Positions 35,149-43,528 of a DNA stretch of 64,000 nucleotides are shown here, piece by piece. The notes under the pieces are model-generated. The model was not told where the DNA came from and made no database searches. It saw nothing but the letters and a program-made list of their open reading frames with translations. Made by a program: the position numbers and the translations under genes. Source of the DNA: Ktedonobacteraceae bacterium (GTDB lineage: Bacteria > Chloroflexota > Ktedonobacteria > Ktedonobacterales > Ktedonobacteraceae); contig DASRBN010000027.1 in NCBI GenBank assembly GCA_035653615.1, positions 1-64,000 on the forward strand, given 5' to 3'. Position 1 is the first letter of the stretch. Each line of letters opens with the position of its first letter.

Positions 35149-36408
35149 CTACAAATTTTTTGCGCGGTAAAGCATTTCTCCCGCATGTGGCACGACCAGA
35201 ATTCCTTGGTTCTCTCGCCCTTTCCATGCTTCGGGGCCGATTTTCTTATAGTCAGCATAACCCAGGTTGACATGGCGGCAGCGGGCTTCGGAAATGCCGG
35301 TTGCCAGCGTCACCTGGATGCGCGGCGTTTCGATGCCGGTTTTTGCATCGTAAGTGCCTGTACCTTTTACGTGTGTGCTGTGGGCCAGGATACTGCCGGG
35401 CACATCTTTGAAGCGATCCCACTGCTTCAGAAAATAATCTCGCACGTGGTAACCTACCTGGTCGATCAGTTTGCCATGCGTGTAGGATATTTCTTGAAGG
35501 TGTGGAGCATAGATGATGACCTCGCCACCATCGGCTATCGCCGGCTCCGTTTTGTACATGGCCTTGGCAGCAGTCCACAGGTCGTCGTACATCTCCGACG
35601 GCATGGAGAGAACGCGGCGAAATGGCGTATCGACCGTAATGATGTTGAGGCGCGCGGAGAGATCGGCTGCCTGGCTCCAGGCGTCTTTGCAAGGGCCGAT
35701 GTAAAGGCCGTGCAGATCGGTTCCCTGCATGACAAGCGCCATGCATAGCAGCGGTTTTTGGACAAACTCTGCTGCTCGCTCGATCACCCGGCGTACAGGA
35801 GTATCTTTGATGCCGATGGTTTTCATGCTCGTGATGAGCGCCCCCAGCCAGTGGGTGAAATTGATGATATCCGCCCCGGCGATGCCTGGAAAGAGGTATT
35901 TGGCGCCGCCGGAGAAGCCAGCCACCTCGTGAGGGAAGACAGGGCCACAGATAATCAACTGGTCGTATTCATGAATCAGGCGATTAAGCGTGACCGGTAT
36001 TTCATCGACCAGCAGACCATCTGTGAGCCGGTCGGCCTCCGCGCGCGATATCACGCCTATCGTTTGCAGCTGATCGGGCTTATCCCAGTGGTGATTGTAA
36101 ATCTGTAGGTTGGGGTAGCGCTCTTTGCGCTCACCTGCTCTAACTCCCACCAGGTGGTCGATTGCCTCGTCCGGCATGGCCGCGTGTGTCCCCAGGGCGA
36201 TGAGATAGTCCAGTTGCGCGACACGACGGCCAAGCTGTTCATAAAGTAGCCGGAAGAAGAGTGGAATCGGTGCCGTGCGCGTCCCATCAGGAATGATGAT
36301 CAGTACGCGCCTCCCATCGAGCGGCAAGGGATCAATGGCCCGCGCTATGAGTTGGCGGATATCGTCAACCGCCAGAATCGCGGTTGTTGAGCCTTTTCCT
36401 ATGGTCAT
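35149..36408 (-). CDS. LarA-like (DUF2088) racemase/epimerase
   Basis: A 419-residue protein of the nickel-pincer-nucleotide lactate racemase family. It has IIPDGTRTAP (DGTR 41-44), GTHAAM with H75, the second catalytic histidine candidate H160 in GPVFPHEVAGF, and SGGAKYLFPG with K170, the lysine that attaches the pincer cofactor in LarA. It probably racemises or epimerises a 2-hydroxy acid such as a sugar acid. The cofactor genes larB, larC and larE are not in the window and would have to be elsewhere. It is second in the leftward operon. Confidence 0.85.
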   Translation of the reverse strand: MTIGKGSTTAILAVDDIRQLIARAIDPLPLDGRRVLIIIPDGTRTAPIPLFFRLLYEQLGRRVAQLDYLIALGTHAAMPDEAIDHLVGVRAGERKERYPNLQIYNHHWDKPDQLQTIGVISRAEADRLTDGLLVDEIPVTLNRLIHEYDQLIICGPVFPHEVAGFSGGAKYLFPGIAGADIINFTHWLGALITSMKTIGIKDTPVRRVIERAAEFVQKPLLCMALVMQGTDLHGLYIGPCKDAWSQAADLSARLNIITVDTPFRRVLSMPSEMYDDLWTAAKAMYKTEPAIADGGEVIIYAPHLQEISYTHGKLIDQVGYHVRDYFLKQWDRFKDVPGSILAHSTHVKGTGTYDAKTGIETPRIQVTLATGISEARCRHVNLGYADYKKIGPEAWKGRENQGILVVPHAGEMLYRAKNL

Positions 36409-36446
36409 AAATCGTTCTCCCGGCTATTGCCGCAAAAGGGATCGCT

Positions 36447-37301
36447 CTACACGCCGCTGTATGCCGAAAATCCGCCATCAACGGGGATAACCGTCCCTGT
36501 GACGAAGGCAGAGGCAGGGCTGACCAGCCATAACAGCGTTCCGACCAGGTCTTCTGGCATTCCCATACGTCCCATAGGCGTATGCTCGATGATGGACTTT
36601 CCGCGTGCTGTCCAGGCGCCGCTTCCGGCATCGGTGAGTAAATAGCGATTTTGTTCCGTCAAGAAGAAGCCGGGGGCCAGAGCGTTGACGCGGATACGCG
36701 GGCTATATTCCTGTGCCATGTAGACTGCCAGCCATTGCGTAAAGTTGGTCACGGCTGCCTTGGCCGCGCTGTAAGCAGGAATGCGGGTCAGGGGTCGCAG
36801 TGCGTTCATAGAGGCGACATTGACGATGCAGCCCTCTCCTCGCTCGGCCATATCGCGTCCGAATACCTGGCAGCTCGAAAATGTGCCCATAAAATTCAGG
36901 TCGAACACTTCACGCGTAGCATGCAAGTCCAGGTCAAAAAAAGACCGTTCGGGGGTCGTTGTAGCATGCGGATTATTGCCTCCAGCGGCATTAATCAGAA
37001 TATCGACCTGGCCAAACTCCCTGTGTACCTGCTCAAGCGCCTGCTCAAGCGCAACGCGATCAAGCACATTACAGGCTATCCCAAGCCCCTGGCCTCCGCC
37101 TGCCTGGATTGCCTTTGCGGTCCGTTCCGCTGATTCCATATGCAGGCTCAAGACTGCCACCCGCGCGCCTCCCTGCGCGAGCGCGGAAGCCAAAGCTCCT
37201 CCCAGACCACCACTACCACCTGTGACAACTGCGTTCCTGTTTTGTATGGCGAAGAGCGCTTGAAGATCCATCCTCTTTTCTCGCTTTTGCTGTTCTCTCA
37301 C
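36447..37301 (-). CDS. SDR-family oxidoreductase (fructuronate reductase-like)
   Basis: A 284-residue classical short-chain dehydrogenase: VTGGSGGLGGALA (cofactor loop), NAAGGNNPHAT (active-site Asn region with an insertion typical of sugar-acid SDRs), NVASMNA with the catalytic serine, YSAAKAA with the Tyr/Lys pair, and the C-terminal VDGGFSAYSGV. It most resembles D-mannonate oxidoreductases/gluconate dehydrogenases. The GTG at 37301 has no ribosome-binding site, and an internal ATG ten codons on has only an adjacent AGAGG, so the start is uncertain. It heads the five-gene sugar operon. Confidence 0.85.
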   Translation of the reverse strand: MREQQKREKRMDLQALFAIQNRNAVVTGGSGGLGGALASALAQGGARVAVLSLHMESAERTAKAIQAGGGQGLGIACNVLDRVALEQALEQVHREFGQVDILINAAGGNNPHATTTPERSFFDLDLHATREVFDLNFMGTFSSCQVFGRDMAERGEGCIVNVASMNALRPLTRIPAYSAAKAAVTNFTQWLAVYMAQEYSPRIRVNALAPGFFLTEQNRYLLTDAGSGAWTARGKSIIEHTPMGRMGMPEDLVGTLLWLVSPASAFVTGTVIPVDGGFSAYSGV

Positions 37302-37489
37302 AGTATGACAATACCTATTTTACGCTGAAACGCTCTATTGTTGCACGTGAACCGTTACAATAGGACACCTTCCATATTACCATTATCTTGCCTGGATACG
37401 ATATTGATACCATGCGTACTCAAAACCGGACCTTGTTCGCGCGCTATATAATAGGAAGAATCTATCTGCCTTGAAAGCATCTCGTTGTA

Positions 37490-37697
37490 TACTATGAAAC
37501 AAAGGCCGGGACATGTCATTCTGAGTGCAGCGAAGAATCCGTGCTGCGTTGGGACATGTCATTCTGAGGCAGCGAAGAATCCGTGCATACTATGAAACAA
37601 GGGCCGGGACATGTCATTCTGAGTGCAGCGAAGAATCCGCAGGAACCACGGCGCGACCTGGCTCAGGAGAGATTCTTCGTTGCACTCAGAATGACAA
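37490..37697. repeat. REP-like repeat cluster (TGTCATTCTGAG family)
   Basis: Three rightward copies of an ACATGTCATTCTGAG..AGCGAAGAATCC unit (37511-37540, 37554-37582, 37609-37638) and one inverted copy (37671-37696). The first and third copies share flanking TACTATGAAACAA.GGCCGGG, so part of the cluster is a direct duplication of about 98 bp. Confidence 0.85.
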
Positions 37698-37819
37698 GCG
37701 AGAGGGTCTTTTTCGTAACAAGCGGGAGGTTTTTTTTTTCATGACAAGCGAGAGGGTCTTTTTCGTGACAAGCGGGAGGATCTTTTTTTCGTGATAGATA
37801 TACGAGAGGGTCTTTTTTC
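37691..37819 (+). repeat. Degenerate 25-bp tandem repeat ahead of the acyl-CoA dehydrogenase gene
   Basis: Five imperfect copies of an ATGACAAGCGAGAGGGTCTTTTTCG unit (25 bp, given for location: copies at 37691, 37716, 37741, 37766 and 37792). The first copy begins inside the end of the inverted REP unit. Every copy has a GAGAGG or GGGAGG followed by a T-run and a start-like codon. Confidence 0.8.
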
Positions 37820-37847
37820 ATGGCTAGCCATAAAGAGAGGAAATATC

Positions 37848-39035
37848 ATGGCAACAGAAGTAGGACAGGCACACCAGACGGATTTTTATTTGATGGATGA
37901 ATTGCTGACACCTGAGGAGCGCAGCATTCGCGACAAGGTACGTGCATTCTCCGAAAAAGAGGTCATTCCTATCATTAACGATTACTGGGAGCGAGCCGAA
38001 TTTCCATTTGAGCTTATTCCCAGGCTCGCGGCCCTGAATATTGCCGGTGGCAGTATTCAGGGCTATGGTTGTCCCGGCATGAGCGCCATCGCATCAGGCC
38101 TGATCGCGCTTGAACTGGCGCGCGGTGATGCCAGCATTTGCACCTTCTTCGGCGTCCATTCGGGCCTCGCCATGTCCTCGATTGCTATGCTCGGTTCAGA
38201 AGAGCAGAAGCAGCGCTGGCTGCCGCTCATGGCGCGTATGGAGAAGATCGGCGCTTTTGGCCTGACCGAGCCGAATCACGGCTCCGACGCCGTGATGCTC
38301 GAAACGCGCGCGCGGCGTGATGGCAACGAATACATCATCAATGGCGCCAAACGTTGGATTGGCAACGCCTCTTTTGCCGATGTCACCATCATCTGGGCGC
38401 GCGATGACGAGGGCAAGGTGGGAGGCTTCCTGGTCGAAAAAGGCACTCCGGGCTTCGAACCAAAGGTCATGACCGGCAAGGTGGCCAAGCGGGCCGTCTG
38501 GCAGGCCGATATCACGCTCACAGACGTGCGTGTGCCCGCCGAAAATAGGCTGGCCAATGCGCGTAGCTTCAAAGATACCTCGCGGGTGCTGACTGCTACC
38601 CGTTCCGGTGTTGCCTGGGAGGCCGTAGGTCATGCAGTGGCCGCCTACGAAATCGCGCGGGACTATACGAGGCAGCGCGTGCAGTTTGGACGCCCGCTCA
38701 ACAATTTCCAGATCATCCAGACCAAGCTGGCCTCGATGCTTGCCAACGTCACCAGCATGCAATTGCTGTGCCTGCGCCTCGGCCAGTTGCAGCAGGAGGG
38801 CAAGATGACGGATGCGATGGCCTCGCTGGCGAAGATGAACAATGCACGGCTGGCGCGCGAAGTTGTCGCGGAGGCCCGCGAGATGCTGGGCGGCAATGGC
38901 ATTCTGCTGGACTATCATATCGCGCGTCACCACGCCGATATCGAGGCCGTCTTTACCTACGAGGGAACGGATACAATCCAGTCGCTGATCGTTGGCCGGG
39001 ATATTACGGGAACGTCGGCGTTCGCGCCTCACTAA
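37848..39035 (+). CDS. Acyl-CoA dehydrogenase (glutaryl-CoA-dehydrogenase-like)
   Basis: A 395-residue FAD flavoprotein that oxidises an acyl-CoA at C2-C3. The helical N-terminal domain carries LLTPEERSIRDKVR. The middle domain has GLTEPNHGSDA and WIGNASFAD, and the C-terminal helix bundle has RQRVQFGRPLNNFQI and the catalytic glutamate in FTYEGTDTIQ. The layout best fits the glutaryl-CoA/short-chain group. The start is ATG 37848 behind GAGAGGA. The open frame extends upstream to GTG 37791 through tandem repeats, but that part is not protein-like. It converges end to end with the next gene. Confidence 0.9.
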   Translation: MATEVGQAHQTDFYLMDELLTPEERSIRDKVRAFSEKEVIPIINDYWERAEFPFELIPRLAALNIAGGSIQGYGCPGMSAIASGLIALELARGDASICTFFGVHSGLAMSSIAMLGSEEQKQRWLPLMARMEKIGAFGLTEPNHGSDAVMLETRARRDGNEYIINGAKRWIGNASFADVTIIWARDDEGKVGGFLVEKGTPGFEPKVMTGKVAKRAVWQADITLTDVRVPAENRLANARSFKDTSRVLTATRSGVAWEAVGHAVAAYEIARDYTRQRVQFGRPLNNFQIIQTKLASMLANVTSMQLLCLRLGQLQQEGKMTDAMASLAKMNNARLAREVVAEAREMLGGNGILLDYHIARHHADIEAVFTYEGTDTIQSLIVGRDITGTSAFAPH

Positions 39036-39036
39036 C

Positions 39037-39597
39037 CTATTGTTCCATCGGCGGCATCTCTTGTGGATATTGCACTGTAGGCTCCTCGTACTGTGCGTTA
39101 CTGCGGGATTGTTCTTCTGGCGGATACGAATAAGGAGGTACAGGCTCCTGGGCGCTGCCCTGCGTGGGAGTCGGAGTGTATCCCTGCTCATAAGGTGCAT
39201 AAGGCTCTTCAGGCGGTGGCTCCGGCTCTCCATAGGGTTGGTAGGATTGGTATGGTTGCTGGGGCGGCTGTTGCTGCTGGTAAGGCGAGTATGGCTGCTG
39301 CGGCCCCATAAACGAATTGCCGGCCATGGCCCTGCGCAGCAGGCCCAGGATAATTGCCGCGACCACCACCGCGAATATTCCGGCGACGAGCCATGCCCAG
39401 ATATGGGTGAAAATAAAGGCGAGTAACAGTACCAGAAAGACCATACCGACGATGCCGCCTCCCGGCCTTCCGTATCTATATCGATAGGCGCGGCGGGCAT
39501 TTCGATAGGCTAATCTCTGCATACGCCACTGCATTCTGGCGGCTCGCCGTGCATCCCGTGCCGCTCGTCTCGCCTGCCATGGGTCCTGGTACGACAT
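39037..39597 (-). CDS. Membrane protein with Arg-rich head and Pro/Gln/Tyr-rich tail
   Basis: A 186-residue protein in three parts: an Arg/Ala-rich N-terminus of about 45 residues, two membrane helices (about 48-70 and 72-90, MVFLVLLLAFIFTHIWAWLV region), and a long low-complexity tail rich in P, Q, Y and E. It resembles small surface or cell-division-associated membrane proteins of unknown function. GAGGAG lies before the ATG. Its stop is one base from the stop of the acyl-CoA dehydrogenase gene. No family is recognised. Confidence 0.65.
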   Translation of the reverse strand: MSYQDPWQARRAARDARRAARMQWRMQRLAYRNARRAYRYRYGRPGGGIVGMVFLVLLLAFIFTHIWAWLVAGIFAVVVAAIILGLLRRAMAGNSFMGPQQPYSPYQQQQPPQQPYQSYQPYGEPEPPPEEPYAPYEQGYTPTPTQGSAQEPVPPYSYPPEEQSRSNAQYEEPTVQYPQEMPPMEQ

Positions 39598-39983
39598 ACT
39601 TTGCTCCTCGGAAATTGTAGCCTGATGAAAACTATTCGCTTGTGCTCTAAAATACTATACCCCACTACCTCGATCATTACCAGAGGAATTTTTAGACTCT
39701 ACAAAACTTGAAGATGACTAAGCAGGCTCGGGGTTATAAGTGGTAGGCGCAGGATCATCATTATCGTTTTTTATTCCTCTCTCCGTACAATGTTTCTCAT
39801 TGACGGATAACCAGAATGTCCTTTCGGCGTGGTTAGTGTATCACTTCCGAACCTGGGGGCTAAATTACTTTGCCAGAACACCTCTGGCAAGTTTCTAACC
39901 TCTATTGTATGTATACGCAGCAGGGTTGATTTTTACAATTATGAAAAAGGCCATATATGACGTTTTGCAATAATTGAAAGTAA
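39598..39983. other. Intergenic region, no gene
   Basis: About 390 bp between the divergent tail of the membrane-protein gene and the end of the MFS gene. AT-rich in its right half. I see no promoter, gene or RNA that I would defend, apart from the small terminator listed next. Confidence 0.35.
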
Positions 39984-40007
39984 GAGATGCCAGAGAACCG
40001 GCATCCC
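39984..40007 (-). terminator. Weak hairpin terminator of the MFS gene
   Basis: GAGATGCC (39984-39991) pairs with GGCATCCC (40000-40007), seven of eight matched, followed leftwards by a T-rich stretch. It lies just beyond the stop of the MFS gene. Confidence 0.4.
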
Positions 40008-40011
40008 TTGT

Positions 40012-41202
40012 TTACATCTGCTGTCTTTTAGGCACGATAATCAATATGAGTACCGGAGCCAGCCCCAACAACCCGACTCCTGCCAGCAGACCAAAGCGGC
40101 TGGCAACCAGCCCTACGATCCCTGGCAGGACGATCTCAAATGGCGCTCCTAAGCCAATCACCGTGCGTACCATGGCTGAATGTCCTGGCTGGCGTGCATA
40201 TGCTCCGGCCTGCGCAATTGGATAAAGACCAGAGGCTCCCAGGCTCATTACAAAGAGCGAACAGGCGACCAGCCAGATGGAGTGCAGGGCCAGAAATCCA
40301 ATCATGCCGGGCAGCGTCAGCACTGCCAGGCCTATCAGGAGCCGGTGAGCTGCGATGCGCTTCACGAGGCGATCAAGGATCATCAATCCTAGAAAACCAC
40401 CGATCATATGGATAACAATCACCAGGCCGATTACCACCTCGCTTACATGCAGCACATCGTGCATGTAGAGGGCGGCGAAACCAATGAATATCTCATCCAG
40501 CATCGTCGGCAAAATTGCAAGGATAGCCCAGCGCAACAGGAGTGGGTCCCGCAGCGCCTTACGCAAGCTTTTTAGTATGCCAATCGATTCGCTTTCCTCT
40601 TCATTATGGTGTGAGGAGACTGGACGCGGGAAAGGTCGCAAACTGAGAATCGTTGCTACTCCTAACCATAGGCCCACAGCTAGCCAGCACAGCCCTGTCC
40701 AGCCCATGCTCAGCGTGACGAAAGCTGAGACGACCAGGGGCGAGAGCAAATCACCGATACTGCTCATCAATGTCCAGCGCGTCATCGTTCGCATACCATC
40801 ACCTGGCGCGCTATCGATCAAAGCCGCTTCCGAGAGTCCCACCGCTGTGCCGATGGCCGGATACAGCACAATAAACACGAACAATAACCAGCCGAAGCTG
40901 CGTATAGTTCCGGCCAGCGCAAAATCGCAGGCCAGTACAAGCAGACCTCCCAGGATCCACCAGCGTTTTGAGCCACGGTCGCTTACCAGGTTAATGATGG
41001 GCTCGAGGATCATACTCGAGATGGCACCGGCGCTGAAAAGCAATCCTACCTGCGCGTATGTCAGTCCCAATTGATCGCGCAAGAGCGGCATGCCCACTAT
41101 TAGAAAACCCGTCATCAGCTCATCAAACAGGCCCATGCTGAGCAAAATCAGGCGTAATGGCGAAAGATTGCGGAAGCGCGAAACGATATGTGAATTGAAC
41201 AT
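40012..41202 (-). CDS. MFS transporter
   Basis: A 396-residue protein with about twelve membrane segments and little sequence outside them. The signature loop after the second segment is weak (LVSDRGSKRWW, normally G.l.DR.GRR), so it is a diverged MFS member. The substrate is unknown. A 12-bp inverted repeat with 35-bp spacing lies just upstream of the start (41217-41275) and could be an operator. It stands alone. Confidence 0.82.
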   Translation of the reverse strand: MFNSHIVSRFRNLSPLRLILLSMGLFDELMTGFLIVGMPLLRDQLGLTYAQVGLLFSAGAISSMILEPIINLVSDRGSKRWWILGGLLVLACDFALAGTIRSFGWLLFVFIVLYPAIGTAVGLSEAALIDSAPGDGMRTMTRWTLMSSIGDLLSPLVVSAFVTLSMGWTGLCWLAVGLWLGVATILSLRPFPRPVSSHHNEEESESIGILKSLRKALRDPLLLRWAILAILPTMLDEIFIGFAALYMHDVLHVSEVVIGLVIVIHMIGGFLGLMILDRLVKRIAAHRLLIGLAVLTLPGMIGFLALHSIWLVACSLFVMSLGASGLYPIAQAGAYARQPGHSAMVRTVIGLGAPFEIVLPGIVGLVASRFGLLAGVGLLGLAPVLILIIVPKRQQM

Positions 41203-41216
41203 GCAGGATATAGTCC

Positions 41217-41275
41217 TCTCTGAAAATGCACACGTGAAATCAAAATGGCGGCGTTTATGAATACATTTTCAGAGA
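41217..41275. promoter_or_regulatory. Inverted repeat upstream of the MFS gene
   Basis: TCTCTGAAAATG (41217-41228) and its exact complement CATTTTCAGAGA (41264-41275), 35 nt apart, starting 15 bp upstream of the MFS start codon. A regulator site or leader hairpin is possible. Confidence 0.4.
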
Positions 41276-41442
41276 AGGAGGGGCACGCGAATGTTGACAC
41301 GAATACTTGCGGACACACTGAATAGAGCCGGTTCCGGCTCGAATGTGGAGAAGAGGCTCACAAGTGCTTATGAACCTCAGATAGTATTGAAGCTGTGAAA
41401 GTTAGCAGGGGCTACGAGTACTCATATGAATGAACAGGCTCC

Positions 41443-41709
41443 TCATGCTAAAGGATGTTCCGTACCATGGTCTAAGGCCAGAGAATCAAATTCCTTCCAT
41501 GGATTACGCAGGGTAGGTGTAGCGAGCAAGGGCAACATGGGTGAGTTTTTCGGAAGCTCCAGGATACGCGCAATAAGACCCTCGGGCGGCTCTAGTTTCT
41601 GTAATTTATCAAAGAGCGTATCCACATCGTCCTTCGGCAACGTAGCATCCGGCAAGCGGATATCTGAGGAGTTATCATTTAAAACATAGACATCTGGAGC
41701 AAATCGCAT
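41443..41709 (-). CDS. Hypothetical protein, 88 aa
   Basis: A small soluble, Leu/Pro-rich protein with no membrane segment. A GAGAGTGAG stretch precedes the ATG. The central EPPEGLIARILELPK could be a helix pair as in small anti-sigma or adaptor proteins, but that is weak. It lies 420 bp upstream of the ECF sigma gene on the opposite strand. Not recognised; expression is plausible because of the start context and the absence of competing ORFs. Confidence 0.45.
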   Translation of the reverse strand: MRFAPDVYVLNDNSSDIRLPDATLPKDDVDTLFDKLQKLEPPEGLIARILELPKNSPMLPLLATPTLRNPWKEFDSLALDHGTEHPLA

Positions 41710-42128
41710 GGCTCACTCTCTTTTCCTTACAACACTAACTATCTCTTCTGTTAGTACGTAATAGACAACCAGGAAGTTTCAGTTTTCTCATCGAAATTTA
41801 AAGCTTTTTGCGCTCTTCTGATTTTTTTCTTATTTTTCGTTTCTAAAAGCTGAGCATTTTTTAATTGGATCTTCATAGAAAAGTGCTTTTGATGAAAATT
41901 CTTTCATCTTCATCAAAACAAGTAAGCAAGAGACTTGACGCGAGAAGGAACGTAGAGGTCTGATGGATCGGGCCTCGAAAGGGACTTGCCTATTGAGCAT
42001 CCTCGTGTTACACTGCTAGCAAGAGATTACAACTTTTTTAGGCATTCGTCGTATGTATAGTCAGGAAAAGATTTTTCTAATATAACCATATGGTTACTAA
42101 TGAAAATAGATAATGAGCGGTGAGAGAA
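41710..42128. other. AT-rich region upstream of the ECF sigma operon
   Basis: A 419-bp stretch that should hold divergent promoters. It contains an inverted repeat TTTTGATGAA (41887-41896)/TTCATCAAAA (41909-41918) with a 12-nt loop, and a shorter pair ACTAAC/GTTAGT near 41732-41754. Either could bind a regulator. No gene was seen. Confidence 0.5.
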
Positions 42129-42914
42129 ATGGAATCGACACTAAATCCTTCAGGGGCACTGGAAGTCTTTGGACCTCTAGGTAAGCCAGCGCGTAAGACA
42201 CGCCGCCGGCAAAGTACCGGGACGGTCTCACCCCAGGGTATTTTAAGCCAGGACCAGGCGATGGGTAGCGATGCTTCGGCAGTAATGCAGGGTATATCTG
42301 GCGCCTATGCGCGAGGGGCAACTGTCGAGGAATTGAGCGACGCGGAGCTTGTCGAACTGGTGCTTACAGGTACGCAGGAGGCTTTTGAGGTACTGGTCGA
42401 GCGCTATAAAGATGCTGTACAGAATCTTGCCTATCGTATGTTGAGTAATGTCACGGAAGCCGAGGATGTGACGCAGGAAGTCTTTGTACGCGCATATACT
42501 CAACTCTCCACATATAAACCGGCGCATAAATTTAGCACGTGGCTGCTTTCGATTGCCTCGCACCTGGCTATTGACCAGCTGCGACGCCGGCGTTTTCTAG
42601 CGTTACCGTTAGAAGATGTGCCATTCCTGGAATGGATTACCGACCTCGGCGCAGGCCCGGAACAATCGGCCCTGCAGGGGGAGCAACACGACGAGATCCA
42701 GGCCTACTTGCAGAAGTTGCCCAGCAAGTATCGCGCCGTTATACTTCTGCGTTACTGGTACGACTTATCTTATGAAGAAATTGCCATGGCTCTTAACCTG
42801 ACACCGGCTCTGGTCAAAGCCCGCTTACACCGCGCGCGTGAGCTACTGGCTCGCTACATACAGGAAAACAAGGAGAACGAGGAGGAGCAGAGCGATGCGT
42901 TGCCACGACGCTGA
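42129..42914 (+). CDS. ECF-type RNA polymerase sigma factor
   Basis: A 261-residue group 4 sigma factor. Region 2 is LVERYKDAVQNLAYRMLSN with the conserved AEDVTQEVF and the promoter-melting helix ending in DQLRRRR. Region 4 is LPSKYRAVILLRYWYDLSYEEIA with the helix-turn-helix (EIAMALNLTPALVKARLHRAR). An N-terminal extension of about 70 residues precedes region 2 and is unusually long. ATG 42129 (GAGAG close upstream) competes with GTG 42120. It overlaps the next gene by 20 bases. The sigma factor would direct transcription in response to a signal relayed through that neighbour. Confidence 0.9.
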   Translation: MESTLNPSGALEVFGPLGKPARKTRRRQSTGTVSPQGILSQDQAMGSDASAVMQGISGAYARGATVEELSDAELVELVLTGTQEAFEVLVERYKDAVQNLAYRMLSNVTEAEDVTQEVFVRAYTQLSTYKPAHKFSTWLLSIASHLAIDQLRRRRFLALPLEDVPFLEWITDLGAGPEQSALQGEQHDEIQAYLQKLPSKYRAVILLRYWYDLSYEEIAMALNLTPALVKARLHRARELLARYIQENKENEEEQSDALPRR

Positions 42915-43440
42915 CCATCGGCTCACCGCTCAAGATGCAGGGAAATTCGCGCAGCCAGATACCTCGCCGGTACAGGAACAGCTGGTTGATCGTGGCACTG
43001 TCCATTCATCAGGACTGCCCCAGCAGCATCTCGATAACATGCTCCAGCCCCCGTTATCGCACATGTACCAGCCGATATCGACCTACCGTATCATGCAGGC
43101 AGTGCAGCAGCAAAGGCAGATAACCCGGCAGCTTGAGGAAATCCGCACTCAACAGAAGGCTCGTCTGCGTATCCTTCCGCCGCTGTTGGCATTCATTTTT
43201 TCGCTGCTGGGTGCGCTGGCGGTGTTAATAGTGATACTGGCATTTTTCCGGCCTGAGGTACTGGTAGGAATTCTATCGGGGATGGGTGATGTAATTGCAG
43301 GCTTTTTCGTTGTCGCGCAGTACCTGCGGGCAGGGTTGACATTCATCACCGGCAACAGTTTGATTCTCTCAGGGATAGCACTTGTCCTGGTGGTCATGAT
43401 GGGAATGTGGCTTCGCTTGATGCGTTATCCACAAACGTAG
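42895..43440 (+). CDS. Membrane protein of the sigma operon, putative anti-sigma partner
   Basis: A 181-residue protein starting at ATG 42895 behind GGAGGAG, inside the end of the sigma gene. The N-terminus (MRCHDADHRLTA) has a Cys and His spaced somewhat like an anti-sigma zinc motif, but the second cysteine pair is lacking. A glutamine-rich coiled stretch follows (about 75-100), then two or three membrane helices (about 105-170). By position it should control the sigma factor; by sequence it is at best a degenerate anti-sigma factor. Followed by a bactofilin-like gene. Confidence 0.6.
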   Translation: MRCHDADHRLTAQDAGKFAQPDTSPVQEQLVDRGTVHSSGLPQQHLDNMLQPPLSHMYQPISTYRIMQAVQQQRQITRQLEEIRTQQKARLRILPPLLAFIFSLLGALAVLIVILAFFRPEVLVGILSGMGDVIAGFFVVAQYLRAGLTFITGNSLILSGIALVLVVMMGMWLRLMRYPQT

Positions 43441-43528
43441 AGAAAGCGCCTGTCCTGGCGTCCATTTCGGCATGTGTGGTGTAGAAGGCGAAGGTCATGG
43501 TTGCCCAACCATGATAGGGAGTTCCTGT

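Noticed and set aside
37525-37794. 89-codon frame through REP and tandem repeats
   Set aside because: The translation is just the repeat units; no independent evidence of coding.
38196-39500. 434-codon leftward frame
   Set aside because: It overlaps the acyl-CoA dehydrogenase and the membrane-protein gene and has low-quality composition.
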